From NCBI GenBank assembly GCA_001695595.3, contig MBPM02000002.1:310001-374000 (forward strand): 64,000 bases of DNA, given 5' to 3'. A program made the position numbers and the translations under genes. The notes under the pieces are model-generated. The model was not told where the DNA came from, made no database searches, and saw nothing but the letters and a program-made list of their open reading frames with translations. This document shows, piece by piece, positions 23,301 through 32,730 of this stretch. How positions within the stretch are numbered: position 1 is the stretch's first letter; each line of letters opens with the position of its first letter. The DNA is from Plasmopara viticola. Lineage: Eukaryota; Oomycota; Peronosporomycetes; Peronosporales; Peronosporaceae.

Positions 23301-25751
23301 CTTGACGCTATATTCAAAGACCCAAAAGCATTTTATTACCAGGTCATATTTGGGAGCCGATTTTTGACTATAGGAGTAAAAATGGTCTGTCTGCTGGTTG
23401 TTTGACTTTGTTCGTACAATCTGAGATTCTAGCCGCACTTTCTTCTGTGCAGACCGCTATTGAAGTCACATCCATTAAAGTTGGAACTTTATCGCTTTTG
23501 AGTGATTTCAGCGACCATTACCTGGAATCTGCTTTAAATAAAACGATTCCAACTTCATCTGACTTGATCATTATTTGCCAATGTCAATCAGATCCAAAAA
23601 GAGCTATTTCTTAACGTTTTTTGCACGTGGTCTCTTCCTTTGCTTCTCCGCTAGATCATCAGCGTCGGACACGGAGCAAAGCAGCTGATAAGCTGGATTA
23701 CGGTATTCGAATGTCTCAATGAGAATAGTTTACATACACTACGCACTGATCAGGAGTCCACTCTTTACGAGCAATTTTGTTTTTACGGTAACAAGATTGG
23801 CACGGTATAAAAAATTCGGCGACGCATTGTCAAGCGTTTTCCTTGTGTGATGAGAGATAATTCATAGCCGCAAAACTGTACTCAAGTCTCACGCTTTAGT
23901 CTTCACCCGTCTTTTCGCGTGGATTGGCTGAGCTTTAAGACAGGGCTGGTAAATGAGCCTTAAAATCATTAAACTCACTTTCTTTCGTTATATGACTGAT
24001 CGTTCAGAAAGGTAGCCTCAAACTTGTTCTTGTCTGATATTTATCCACTTTATTTCTTTGACGTCCTCCAGCACGGAGGTTGCCGACATGCGTACACGGG
24101 GGTGATCGCCTATCTACCAACCATTATGGTAGTAGCGGGCACTGAGAGTCGCCGTAAATTTCTCTTTCCGGAGTGCAAGTAAGATATATCTATGTTTACA
24201 TTTGTATTCGTACAAGCTTGTTTCAAACAGCCTTCCTTAGAATCCCATTTGTGGCGTACAATGTTCCTTAGGAAATCGAATCATAGCTGAATTATAGAGC
24301 GTTTGTACCATCATTCGTCCAGATTTGTTCACTTGACCTTTAAAAGTATTATTTTAGCTGCAAAATTTGCCGTCTCATGCACTTTTGAGCCCGCACTTAG
24401 GATCGATGAATTTTGCAGCGCCTTTTGCTAATCTCCACCTGAGACCGCAGTTAATCAGATGGGAGAACTTGGCCGGATCGTACGTCGAACGTTACCGTTG
24501 TAAATTCTGCTTGTAACTTTACAAGTGCGAGAGTTACGCACATGTCTTCTAGATAAGAGAAAACACATCATGCATCTTACAGCGGCTCTAAATGATCCAT
24601 TCTTTCCTCGCTCATCTCGTAGTGGCTTTGCTATTACTAGCTTATTTACGGTGAGATTAATCGCCCTCCCTTGCCTGCAAGCACGAAAGGCGCGCAGTTC
24701 ATTGATACATTCATAATCTTAAGAAAGCCATTTTTCAAATGCCTATTCTTAAGTAAACGAAAGTGACTGTGCTCATGGTAAAAGCCTGTCTAGCATTCGA
24801 CTCCTTCAAGTCCAGACAATGACGTTAAAGTAAAGCGACACAAAATCAAGTACATCTCTTTTTTTCCTGGGTAACGACGTGCCGACTCGGGTCTAGTCTA
24901 AATGAGCTTTAAAGGTGTCGAGAATAGCAGTATCGGCTCCAATAAATAAGGCAAATTAGGACACATGCTATTAATAAATCATAGGGGGTAATTTTTGTCG
25001 CGCCCACATGTCGAAATGAAGCCGCGCCTTCAGACCGAAAGACTTTTAGTCACCAGTAAGGGCGAGGTGAAAAAAATGGAGTTCCCATGGTGTATCCACC
25101 ATTGGGATTTTTAGCGTTCGAGGGTTTGGAATGTCCCAAAAGAAAGCTTACGTATCAGCGCGTTGGCAATCGATTACGATCGAAAGAACGAGGTTGACTG
25201 ATGCTCTTAGAAGAAGCAGCATATATCGGCCAATTTTGGTTTGACTGGCTATTAGACAGTACAACCAAATATTGGCTACCAACCATACACTGTCTATATC
25301 TTCAAGAATGTTATGTTAGGCCTATTTAAACAATTTGCTGACGTGAAGGTCTAATACACACATCTCTAGAATTAAAAGAGGTCAGGCTATGAAGTTGAAG
25401 GCGAGACAAATCGTGTCCTAAGTATGACGTGATCATGCACACGCCGTGGAAAGAACAGAGCGAGCAGTGATTTAAATCGTGGGTCCAGACTACAAGAGCT
25501 AACTGCCCAATTCCGCGCAATAGGCTTTGGTGAGTCACGATCTCACATTGAATGTGCGCACGGTCTTAAGAAGAAAGCCTGGTCAAAAACAAACCCGAGA
25601 GAAATACAGTAAATATTTGAGGTACTGATAGCTCCGCATTGTTAGGCGTGACTAAGTTTTTGAACCCTTCCTTGGTGGGTAACGCAGCACCGGCTGCCGA
25701 AGACAGCGTTTTATGTGTGGGTATCATACTTCCACAAATGGGTGACGTAAT
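20380..25751. other. Gene-free AT-rich desert
   Basis: The first ~450 bp are the upstream region of the CFA gene and are less AT-rich; their short frames look incidental. From ~20.9 kb on, all frames are short and without motifs (for example 21570-21851 minus, 21828-22151 plus, 23024-23317 minus). A small direct repeat of CTTTATAAGGATAT occurs twice around 22271-22300. I see no RNA gene. Confidence 0.55.
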
Positions 25752-26038
25752 TTAACTGTTAATTAGACGCAACGTATGCTTATATGCGGCTAAATTGATA
25801 TGTCTTAATCCAAAATGTATAATGTATGTAATTAATAAGTGGGGTGTCCATATGTAAAACACCACCACTTCTGAGGTATTTTCGGCTATTAAATCATCCA
25901 AAAATCCAAACACTAAATGTGGTGCCTCTTTCAGTGTCTTCAGACAAGGCACTACCCCCATGACACGACAAACAGGTGACTTATCAAAAATCTTCATATA
26001 TAAAGATCTTTGATTCAGTAATTGTTCACGATCGACTT

Positions 26039-26128
26039 CGTATCGCATCTCTGCTCTCTTACTGCGAAGCCATGTTACTTGCTCGTATCGCATATCCGCT
26101 CTCTTACTGCGGAGCTCAATCTCGTGCC
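26039..26128. repeat. 45-bp imperfect tandem repeat (2 copies)
   Basis: Copies 26039-26083 and 26084-26128 both begin CGTATCGCAT and share CTCTTACTGCG. The period is a multiple of three, so the minus-strand frame shows a repeated peptide (LRSKRA[DE]MRYE). That frame (26303-25752) begins only with TTG and has no other support, so I annotate the repeat and not a gene. Confidence 0.75.
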
Positions 26129-26710
26129 TCATCCCACGTATCCAAAAAAATACTCGGACATCACATCTAAAAATTCCTTCATAAAAAGAATAAACTGAGA
26201 TGTATGATCGGATTATAGACCTATAGTATAGCATCGCCAACAGCACCTCATGCTTGGTACAAAGTAATATGTCACGAGGCAATGACCACTGATATGAAAG
26301 CAATATGAATTCTTGGATGCCTTGTTCGTCAAGAAAGCAATTAACGGCGAGGCAAAATCTTTTTACTCGGCACCGACTCTCTTTGTTTGAAACTTTAATT
26401 GCGACTATGATGCTTACAATAAGCTGAATAGAGCAACGATTACTGCGTAATCATCCTGTTCAAGAAAACCATGTTATTTGACAGCATATCCGGGTGCACT
26501 TTGTGTGTATCATATATGAAACGCATCTAATGTAAAAGTTTCTCTTTCGGCATAATTCGTACAATCAAAATAACGTAACACCGTCTCGGGATTAAACCAT
26601 CCCAAGTTTGTTTTACACTAGCTTATCAACTGTGTGTGTGTCCAATGTTGGTCACTTGGCACGCCTCTTGGTTCAAGCAGCGATCTTGATAACACGATCC
26701 GATTTGCACC

Positions 26711-29700
26711 ATGCTACCATCCAGCCCATCTCCCGTCGCCGCTGATGTACGCCATGACCTCCTTCTATACGTAAACAATCAGCGCATTGAAATTGCGGAA
26801 AAGGATGTGCGTCCAGAGCAGACGCTATTGCAATATCTACGCCAGGATTTGGGGCTCACCGGCACAAAACTTGGCTGCGGCGAGGGCGGGTGTGGCGCCT
26901 GTACCGTAATGGTGTCCAAGATTGATGTCGCCACTCGGCGAATACGGCACGTGTCAGTAAATTCTTGCTTGGCCCCGCTTTGCGCCATAGACTCTTGCGC
27001 TGTCACGACTGTCGAAGGTGTGGGCGCTCTTTCGGGTGCAACAGGTGACGCCACAGGGTTACACGAGGTGCAAAAGGCTATGGCGCAGTCACATGCATCG
27101 CAATGCGGGTACTGTACGCCTGGCTTTGTAATGGCCCTCTACTCGATGGTGAAGCAGCGTGAGACGGGCGAGCACTTGACGATGAAAGACATTGAACACG
27201 GTTTGGATGGCAACTTATGTCGTTGTACAGGGTACCGCTCAATTTTAGATGCAGCCAAAAGCTTTGGCGATGATGCAGGGGAGACACAGTGCGAGACATT
27301 GTGTCAAGGCTGCCCCAATGCAAAGAATGGCTGTGCAGAGCAAGATGTTGAAGATTTGCATAGCCATGGAACCCAACAGGTCACGAGCTGCTCTGTGAGT
27401 AAAATCCGAACTCTGGTGATGCAGCGCAAAAAGAATGGAAAAGGTAATGTAGAAAGAGGTGATGTCAACAATGTCGTGGATCCGGTAGTTTATTCGCTCC
27501 CTATTGAGTTGATAGAGAAGGCGAAGGCACCACAAATGCTGCAAATCGATGGAAAGCACGTCCAGTGGTTTGCCCCCGTGTCCCTGCCACACCTTCTTGA
27601 GCTGAAACGCCAGCATTTGGACGCAAAAATCTCGGTTGGCAATACGGAAATGGGAATCGAGACGAAATTTAAAGGCTTTAAGTATGCACATTTGATCAAT
27701 GTCAGTCGAACTCCAGAGCTCTTGATCATCCAAGATGTGACGGTAACTGACTGTATCAACCAAACCGTTTTTGCTGGAGCTGATGCCTTTCAGGGCGTAA
27801 AATTTGGTGCGGCCGTGACACTCACAGACATCAAGCAGCATTTGTCGAAGCTTATCAAGAACCTGCCAATTTATCGAACCCGGACCTTTGATGCGATTGT
27901 AAAGATGCTCAAGTGGTTTGCGAGTACACATATACGTAACGTGGCGTGTATCGCCGGCAATCTTGTCACGGCCAGTCCGATCTCAGACATGAACCCATTG
28001 CTAGCAGCCATGAATGCGTATATCGAACTTCAATCGACACAAGGCATTCGTCACACACGTGTTCGTGACTTTTTTCTTTCGTACCGAAAAGTGGCAATGA
28101 AGCCGTACGAGGTCATTTCTGCGATATATATCCCTTTTACAGAAAAATGGGAGTACATGCTCCCTTTTAAGCAGGCACGACGGCGCGAGGACGATATTAG
28201 TATTGTCACAGCAGGAATCCGAGTACGATTAAAGTGCTCACGAGATACTGGAGCTTGGATAATCGAAGATGCTTCTGCGGTGTATGGCGGCATTGCCCCG
28301 GTAACAAAGGCCGCAATTAAGACCGAGCTTTTTCTCACTGGCAAGATATTTGATGTTTCGACGTTTGAAGAAGCGTGCAATGTGCTACACTCCAGCGATA
28401 TCAATCTTCCCGACGGTGTTCCGGGTGGAATGGCCAAGTACAGGGAAAGCCTGTGCTCGTCGTTTCTGTACAAATTCTTTCTCGCATCGTCCGAACAACT
28501 TCAGCTTGATTTACAGACAACTAAAGTTGCAGCTTTACAACTCCCCAAGGCCCCAGCTGTTGATGCTAAATTGCAATCTGCCGGTAATTCGTTTTTGGAT
28601 CACGCTCGTCCCGTTTCTCATGGGATCCAGACCTTTGGCATGGAAACTGGTGGCCTCCAAGACTCAAAGCACCAATCCGTGGGTGACTCGACGACGATGA
28701 GACGTCCAGTCGGAGACCCACTCATGCACAAGTCAGCATATCTGCAGGTGAGTGGTGGAGCGCTTTACACTGACGATATTCCAGACACACATGGAACGCT
28801 TCACGGTGCTTTGGTTCTGTCTACTTGTGCCCATGGACTAATTAAGAACATCGATGCAAGTGAAGCACTGGCTTTGCAGGGAGTGCTTCGTTTCTTTGAC
28901 GCTTCGGTTTTCGAGACGGAAAAGCTTGGCTCGAACAAGATAGGTCCTGTAGTGAAAGACGAGGAGTGTTTCGCGTCGAAGGAAGTATTGTGTATTGGTC
29001 AACCGATTGGTTTTATTGTTGCGAATACACACGAGTTAGCGATGGCGGCAGTTGACAAGGTAAAGGTCACTTATGAAGAATTGCCTTCAGTAACAACGAT
29101 TCAAGAAGCAATTCGTGACAAGTCGTTTTTTCTTCCGGTTCACTCTATTGACAATGGCAACATTGAGTTAGGCTTCACTGAATCGGACATTGTGCTGGAG
29201 GGTGAGGTTTACATGGGTGGGCAAGAGCAATTTTATTTCGAGACAAATGTATCGCTTTGCATACCTCAAGAGGGTGGCATGAGAATTGTTTCTTCTACGC
29301 AAGCTGCAACAAAAGCTCAAGTGTTGGCGGCGAGTGTGCTTGGTATCAACGCGAACCGGATCACAAGTACGACCAAACGCATTGGTGGTGGCTTTGGAGG
29401 CAAAGAAACGCGTTCTGTGTTTGTAACGTGTGCAACAGCTATTGCAGCTCACGTGATGAAACGTTCCGTGAAGTGTCTTCTTGAACGCCACGTCGACATG
29501 TTGACGACTGGTGGCCGACATCCTTTTTACGCGAAATACAAGGTTGGTGTTAAGCATGATGGCACCATCTTGGCGTTGGATGTGGACATTTACAATAACG
29601 CTGGGTACTCGATGGATCTATCTTTGGCTGTAATGGATCGTGCGCTCTTTCATTGCGACAACGTGTACAAAATTCCAAATCTTCGCTGCAATGGTACCCT

Positions 29701-31045
29701 TTGCCGCACAAATCTTGCAACAAATACTGCTTTTCGCGGGTTTGGTGGACCTCAAGGTCTTTTCATTGCTGAAACGTACATTGATCACATTGCTCGCGCA
29801 TTAGAGGTCGCTCCAGAAGAGATTCGATCTCGTAACATGTACGTTGAGGGCCAAACAACACACTTTGGTCAACAATTAGAGGATTTTAATTTGCAAACTT
29901 TGTGGCAACACACAATAGATCGCAGTGAGTTCGAGGCGAAGAAAAAAGAGGTTGACGCTTTTAACAAAAGCAATCGCTGGAAAAAGCGTGGCGTTGCAAT
30001 CTTGCCTACAAAATTTGGCATTAGCTTTACCTCGAAATTTATGAACCAAGGCGGCTCTCTGGTGCATGTCTATGCCGATGGAAGTGTGCTGGTATCGCAC
30101 GGTGGTGTTGAAATGGGGCAGGGTTTACATACAAAAGTGATCCAGGTGGTCGCGCGTGTCTTTGGGATTCCGCACGATCAGGTGCATATTGACGAAACGT
30201 CGACCGACAAGGTCCCGAATTCTCAGCCATCAGCAGCCTCCATGAGCACGGATATGTATGGTATGGCTACGTTGGACGCATGTGAGCAAATCTTAGCGCG
30301 CCTCGCACCCATTCGTGAGCGCCTTGGACCCGACGCCTCATTTAGTGATGTTACGAATGCAGCCTACTTTGGACGAGTGAACATGTCAGCGCAAGGGTTT
30401 TACATCATTCCGAATGAGCGTTGTGGCTATGATTTCTCCAAGTCTGTTACCGAAAATATCAAGGAGGGAACGGCGTTTAATTACTTTACAACGGGCGTGG
30501 CTTGCACTGTTGTGGAGCTAGACGTGCTTACTGGAGACTTTCACATGTTGAGTGTCGACGTTTTGATGGATCTTGGTGCCAGCATTAACCCTGCGATTGA
30601 CATTGGCCAGATTGAAGGCGCCTTCATGCAGGGATTTGGTTTGTTTGCGTTGGAAGAGTTGGTGTGGGGTGACGATGGACATCCTTGGGTTAAACGAGGA
30701 AACTTGTTTACTCGAGGTCCTGGCGCCTATAAAATCCCGAGTGCAAACGATGTGCCACTTAAATTCCGTGTGTGGCTTGAATCGAATCGGAAAAACAAGT
30801 TTGCGGTGCACTCGAGCAAGGCGGTCGGCGAACCGCCGCTGTTTTTGGGCTCCAGTGCCTTCTTTGCTGTCAAAGAGGCGATTTACGCTGCTAGATCGGA
30901 CGCAGGCCACCACGGGTATTTTGAGCTGCGCAGCCCTGTGACTTCCGAAAGAGCACGGATGGCATGCGCCGATGAAAGGCTTGAGAAAGTTTTCATGGCG
31001 CGGGGAGGCGACATGCTTACTTATCAACCGAGCGGGAGTTATTGA
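26711..31045 (+). CDS. XDH: Xanthine dehydrogenase
   Basis: This intronless 1444-residue protein starts at an ATG, against ~1330-1360 residues usual in the family. It oxidises hypoxanthine to xanthine and urate with NAD+ as usual acceptor (purine catabolism, cytosol or peroxisome). N-terminal [2Fe-2S]: C56, C61, C64, C86 (LGCGEGGCGACTV). Second [2Fe-2S]: C132, C135, C170, C172 (QCGYCTPG, NLCRCTGYR). A Cys-rich linker follows (CETLCQGCPNAKNGC, ~198-212). FAD domain: SVGNTEMGIE, NVACIAGNLVTASPISD, FFLSYRK. Molybdopterin domain from ~673: GGQEQFYFET (Glu as in substrate-binding Glu802 of bovine XDH), NTAFRGFGGPQG (Arg as Arg880), GVEMGQGLHTK, and VGEPPLFLG with the catalytic Glu. The Glu/Arg pair favours XDH over aldehyde oxidase. 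It converges with the PSI/LEA_2 gene, 182 bp between stops. Confidence 0.97.
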   Translation: MLPSSPSPVAADVRHDLLLYVNNQRIEIAEKDVRPEQTLLQYLRQDLGLTGTKLGCGEGGCGACTVMVSKIDVATRRIRHVSVNSCLAPLCAIDSCAVTTVEGVGALSGATGDATGLHEVQKAMAQSHASQCGYCTPGFVMALYSMVKQRETGEHLTMKDIEHGLDGNLCRCTGYRSILDAAKSFGDDAGETQCETLCQGCPNAKNGCAEQDVEDLHSHGTQQVTSCSVSKIRTLVMQRKKNGKGNVERGDVNNVVDPVVYSLPIELIEKAKAPQMLQIDGKHVQWFAPVSLPHLLELKRQHLDAKISVGNTEMGIETKFKGFKYAHLINVSRTPELLIIQDVTVTDCINQTVFAGADAFQGVKFGAAVTLTDIKQHLSKLIKNLPIYRTRTFDAIVKMLKWFASTHIRNVACIAGNLVTASPISDMNPLLAAMNAYIELQSTQGIRHTRVRDFFLSYRKVAMKPYEVISAIYIPFTEKWEYMLPFKQARRREDDISIVTAGIRVRLKCSRDTGAWIIEDASAVYGGIAPVTKAAIKTELFLTGKIFDVSTFEEACNVLHSSDINLPDGVPGGMAKYRESLCSSFLYKFFLASSEQLQLDLQTTKVAALQLPKAPAVDAKLQSAGNSFLDHARPVSHGIQTFGMETGGLQDSKHQSVGDSTTMRRPVGDPLMHKSAYLQVSGGALYTDDIPDTHGTLHGALVLSTCAHGLIKNIDASEALALQGVLRFFDASVFETEKLGSNKIGPVVKDEECFASKEVLCIGQPIGFIVANTHELAMAAVDKVKVTYEELPSVTTIQEAIRDKSFFLPVHSIDNGNIELGFTESDIVLEGEVYMGGQEQFYFETNVSLCIPQEGGMRIVSSTQAATKAQVLAASVLGINANRITSTTKRIGGGFGGKETRSVFVTCATAIAAHVMKRSVKCLLERHVDMLTTGGRHPFYAKYKVGVKHDGTILALDVDIYNNAGYSMDLSLAVMDRALFHCDNVYKIPNLRCNGTLCRTNLATNTAFRGFGGPQGLFIAETYIDHIARALEVAPEEIRSRNMYVEGQTTHFGQQLEDFNLQTLWQHTIDRSEFEAKKKEVDAFNKSNRWKKRGVAILPTKFGISFTSKFMNQGGSLVHVYADGSVLVSHGGVEMGQGLHTKVIQVVARVFGIPHDQVHIDETSTDKVPNSQPSAASMSTDMYGMATLDACEQILARLAPIRERLGPDASFSDVTNAAYFGRVNMSAQGFYIIPNERCGYDFSKSVTENIKEGTAFNYFTTGVACTVVELDVLTGDFHMLSVDVLMDLGASINPAIDIGQIEGAFMQGFGLFALEELVWGDDGHPWVKRGNLFTRGPGAYKIPSANDVPLKFRVWLESNRKNKFAVHSSKAVGEPPLFLGSSAFFAVKEAIYAARSDAGHHGYFELRSPVTSERARMACADERLEKVFMARGGDMLTYQPSGSY

Positions 31046-31227
31046 GGAACTATATACTTTCTCTCGCAAAGACCCTCCAGTTCTGCACATGTGTCTACAC
31101 TGGAAAGGGCTGTATTGATCTCGTGTTCATGATTTCTACTCAAGACGGTTGTGCTAATTGGCGCAGACAGACTTTGTGCAAATATAAAAAAAAGTGAACA
31201 CTCGAATAGATCAACCACTTAAACCAC

Positions 31228-32663
31228 CTACGTTGGAGTCAGATACTCCGAGCATTTGCATAGACCGCGATCGTACTCTGCCCCGACGAGAAATTGGACA
31301 TCTGGGGTCGAGGATGAAATGCGGTAAATCTGTTTGATACAGCAAGAAGAGGACCACGTAGTCGTCAATGCTTTAACATTTGTCCGTAAAATACTTAATA
31401 CCATGCATACCTTATATCTTCCCCACGTTATAGATCCGGTAATGGTAGCGTTGATACGAAAGATAAGCTCATTTTTTCGAAAGGCGTTCCAAAGAGCAAT
31501 ACCTTCCGCATATCCAGGAGTTATGTTAATTCCCGCAACCATATCACTGATCGCTCCAGCTTTTGCCTCCCATTGCTTGTCGAGTTCCCATCTACCCACA
31601 AGCGTCGTATTGTGGTAAATATCAGCTCTTCCCGACTCCAGTACAAACCCGAAGCGGTTTTCGTTGATCACACTCACAAGCACCTGATACTCCACTTTGG
31701 GCTCCAAGCCCAAGATACTATGAAGAATGGATTCCCATTCAAACTCACGATTGCACACATTGTAGTCAGGCATGCGTGGAAAGAACATGAGTGCCAGCAC
31801 CGTCATCGAGATGAGTGCCGTGAGCCACATCACCCGCGATGCAAATGCCTGCCAATTGAACTGTCGCTCATCCTGTTCGTACCGAGTGCGCAGACGCTCA
31901 AGCGCTGCCTGGTCCACTTCATTCTCAAACAGTCGAACCTCACCTTCTCGAATCTCTCCTAACAGCAAAGGCTGGCTTTGCGCCTGTGCGTGCTCTTGAT
32001 CATCCCTATTTCGATATTTTCAGCTGCTATTAGCAGCGCTTTTAGCCAAATGAGCGCACAGAATCGCACCTGAGCGTAGTTTTCTTCTTTTTTTTTCGCT
32101 TGTTTGGTGCCAAAGCTCTCGCAAGCTTGGCGCGTCGTGATTCTGGCTTTTTGGATCCACAAAAGACGGAACAAATGGCGGAGATACCGCAGAAGCAGCA
32201 GGTCAGCGTCACCATGAGACACAGTACCGCAACGACTACCGATGGCGGCGGCCCATAGCCTACGTACTGCGACTCGGATCGCACACAATCTGCAATTGAC
32301 AAGATCACAGGTGTGAGAGCGTGGTCAAAAATATGCCATGGCAGGATGATCACCTTCGAGATGGTGGCACACTGCGACGCCGACCGGACAGCCGAACGGA
32401 GACCCGATCGTGTGGCATTGAAAATCACTCTTGCAGAAGTGGCATGCAACACTGGCATTCAAACACGAGTCACAATTCTTGTGTGCCGCGCACGCGTCCC
32501 AAGTAAGAGCGTTGTGGTCGATGGCGGGCTCAGAGTGCGCATCTTTTTCCAGCAACTTCATCGCTTTCCCCAATTGCCTCTTTGGCTTCAACCTCCCTCG
32601 ATCGAGTGACACGGAAAACGCCCGCAAGATTGTTTGTCGCTCAATCATTCCTGCACACCGCAT
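31228..32663 (-). CDS. PSI-domain membrane protein with a LEA_2/TMEM106-like ectodomain
   Basis: The gene has three exons by splice logic: 32663-32354, 32289-32070 and 32005-31228, with 64-bp introns 32353-32290 (GTGATC...TTGCAG) and 32069-32006 (GTGCGA...AATAG, branch-like TGCTAATAG). Frames join cleanly (LEG-D-CVRSES; TTL-R-DDQEHA) to give 435 residues. A third, in-frame 81-bp intron after WGRYK (GTATGC...AAACAG, about 31413-31333) would shorten it to 408. Residues ~56-100 have eight cysteines spaced like a plexin-semaphorin-integrin (PSI) domain (CAAHKNCDSC...CHFC...C). A membrane span follows (VVVAVLCLMVTLTCCFCG), then a Lys-rich and acidic loop, a second span (VMWLTALISMTVLALMFF) and a LEA_2-like beta domain (VEYQVLVSVINENRFGF...DIYHNTTLVGRW). 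N- and C-domains would face the same side, lumen or outside. The function is unknown; the ATG is 67 bp from the ISWI ATG. Confidence 0.8.
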
Positions 32664-32730
32664 CCTTGTCCTTCCGCCCTAAGAGGCGCCCTACTATTCA
32701 TTACGTGCCCCTCTTTACCACTAATACGCG
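32664..32730. promoter_or_regulatory. 67-bp divergent promoter between PSI/LEA_2 and ISWI genes
   Basis: Only 67 bp separate the two ATGs, so core promoters and 5' leaders must overlap. No TATA box is evident. Shared regulation is inferred from spacing alone. Confidence 0.5.

Noticed and set aside
25752..26303. 183-codon minus-strand frame containing the 45-bp repeat
   Set aside because: The start is TTG, composition is biased, and the only structure is the DNA-level repeat.
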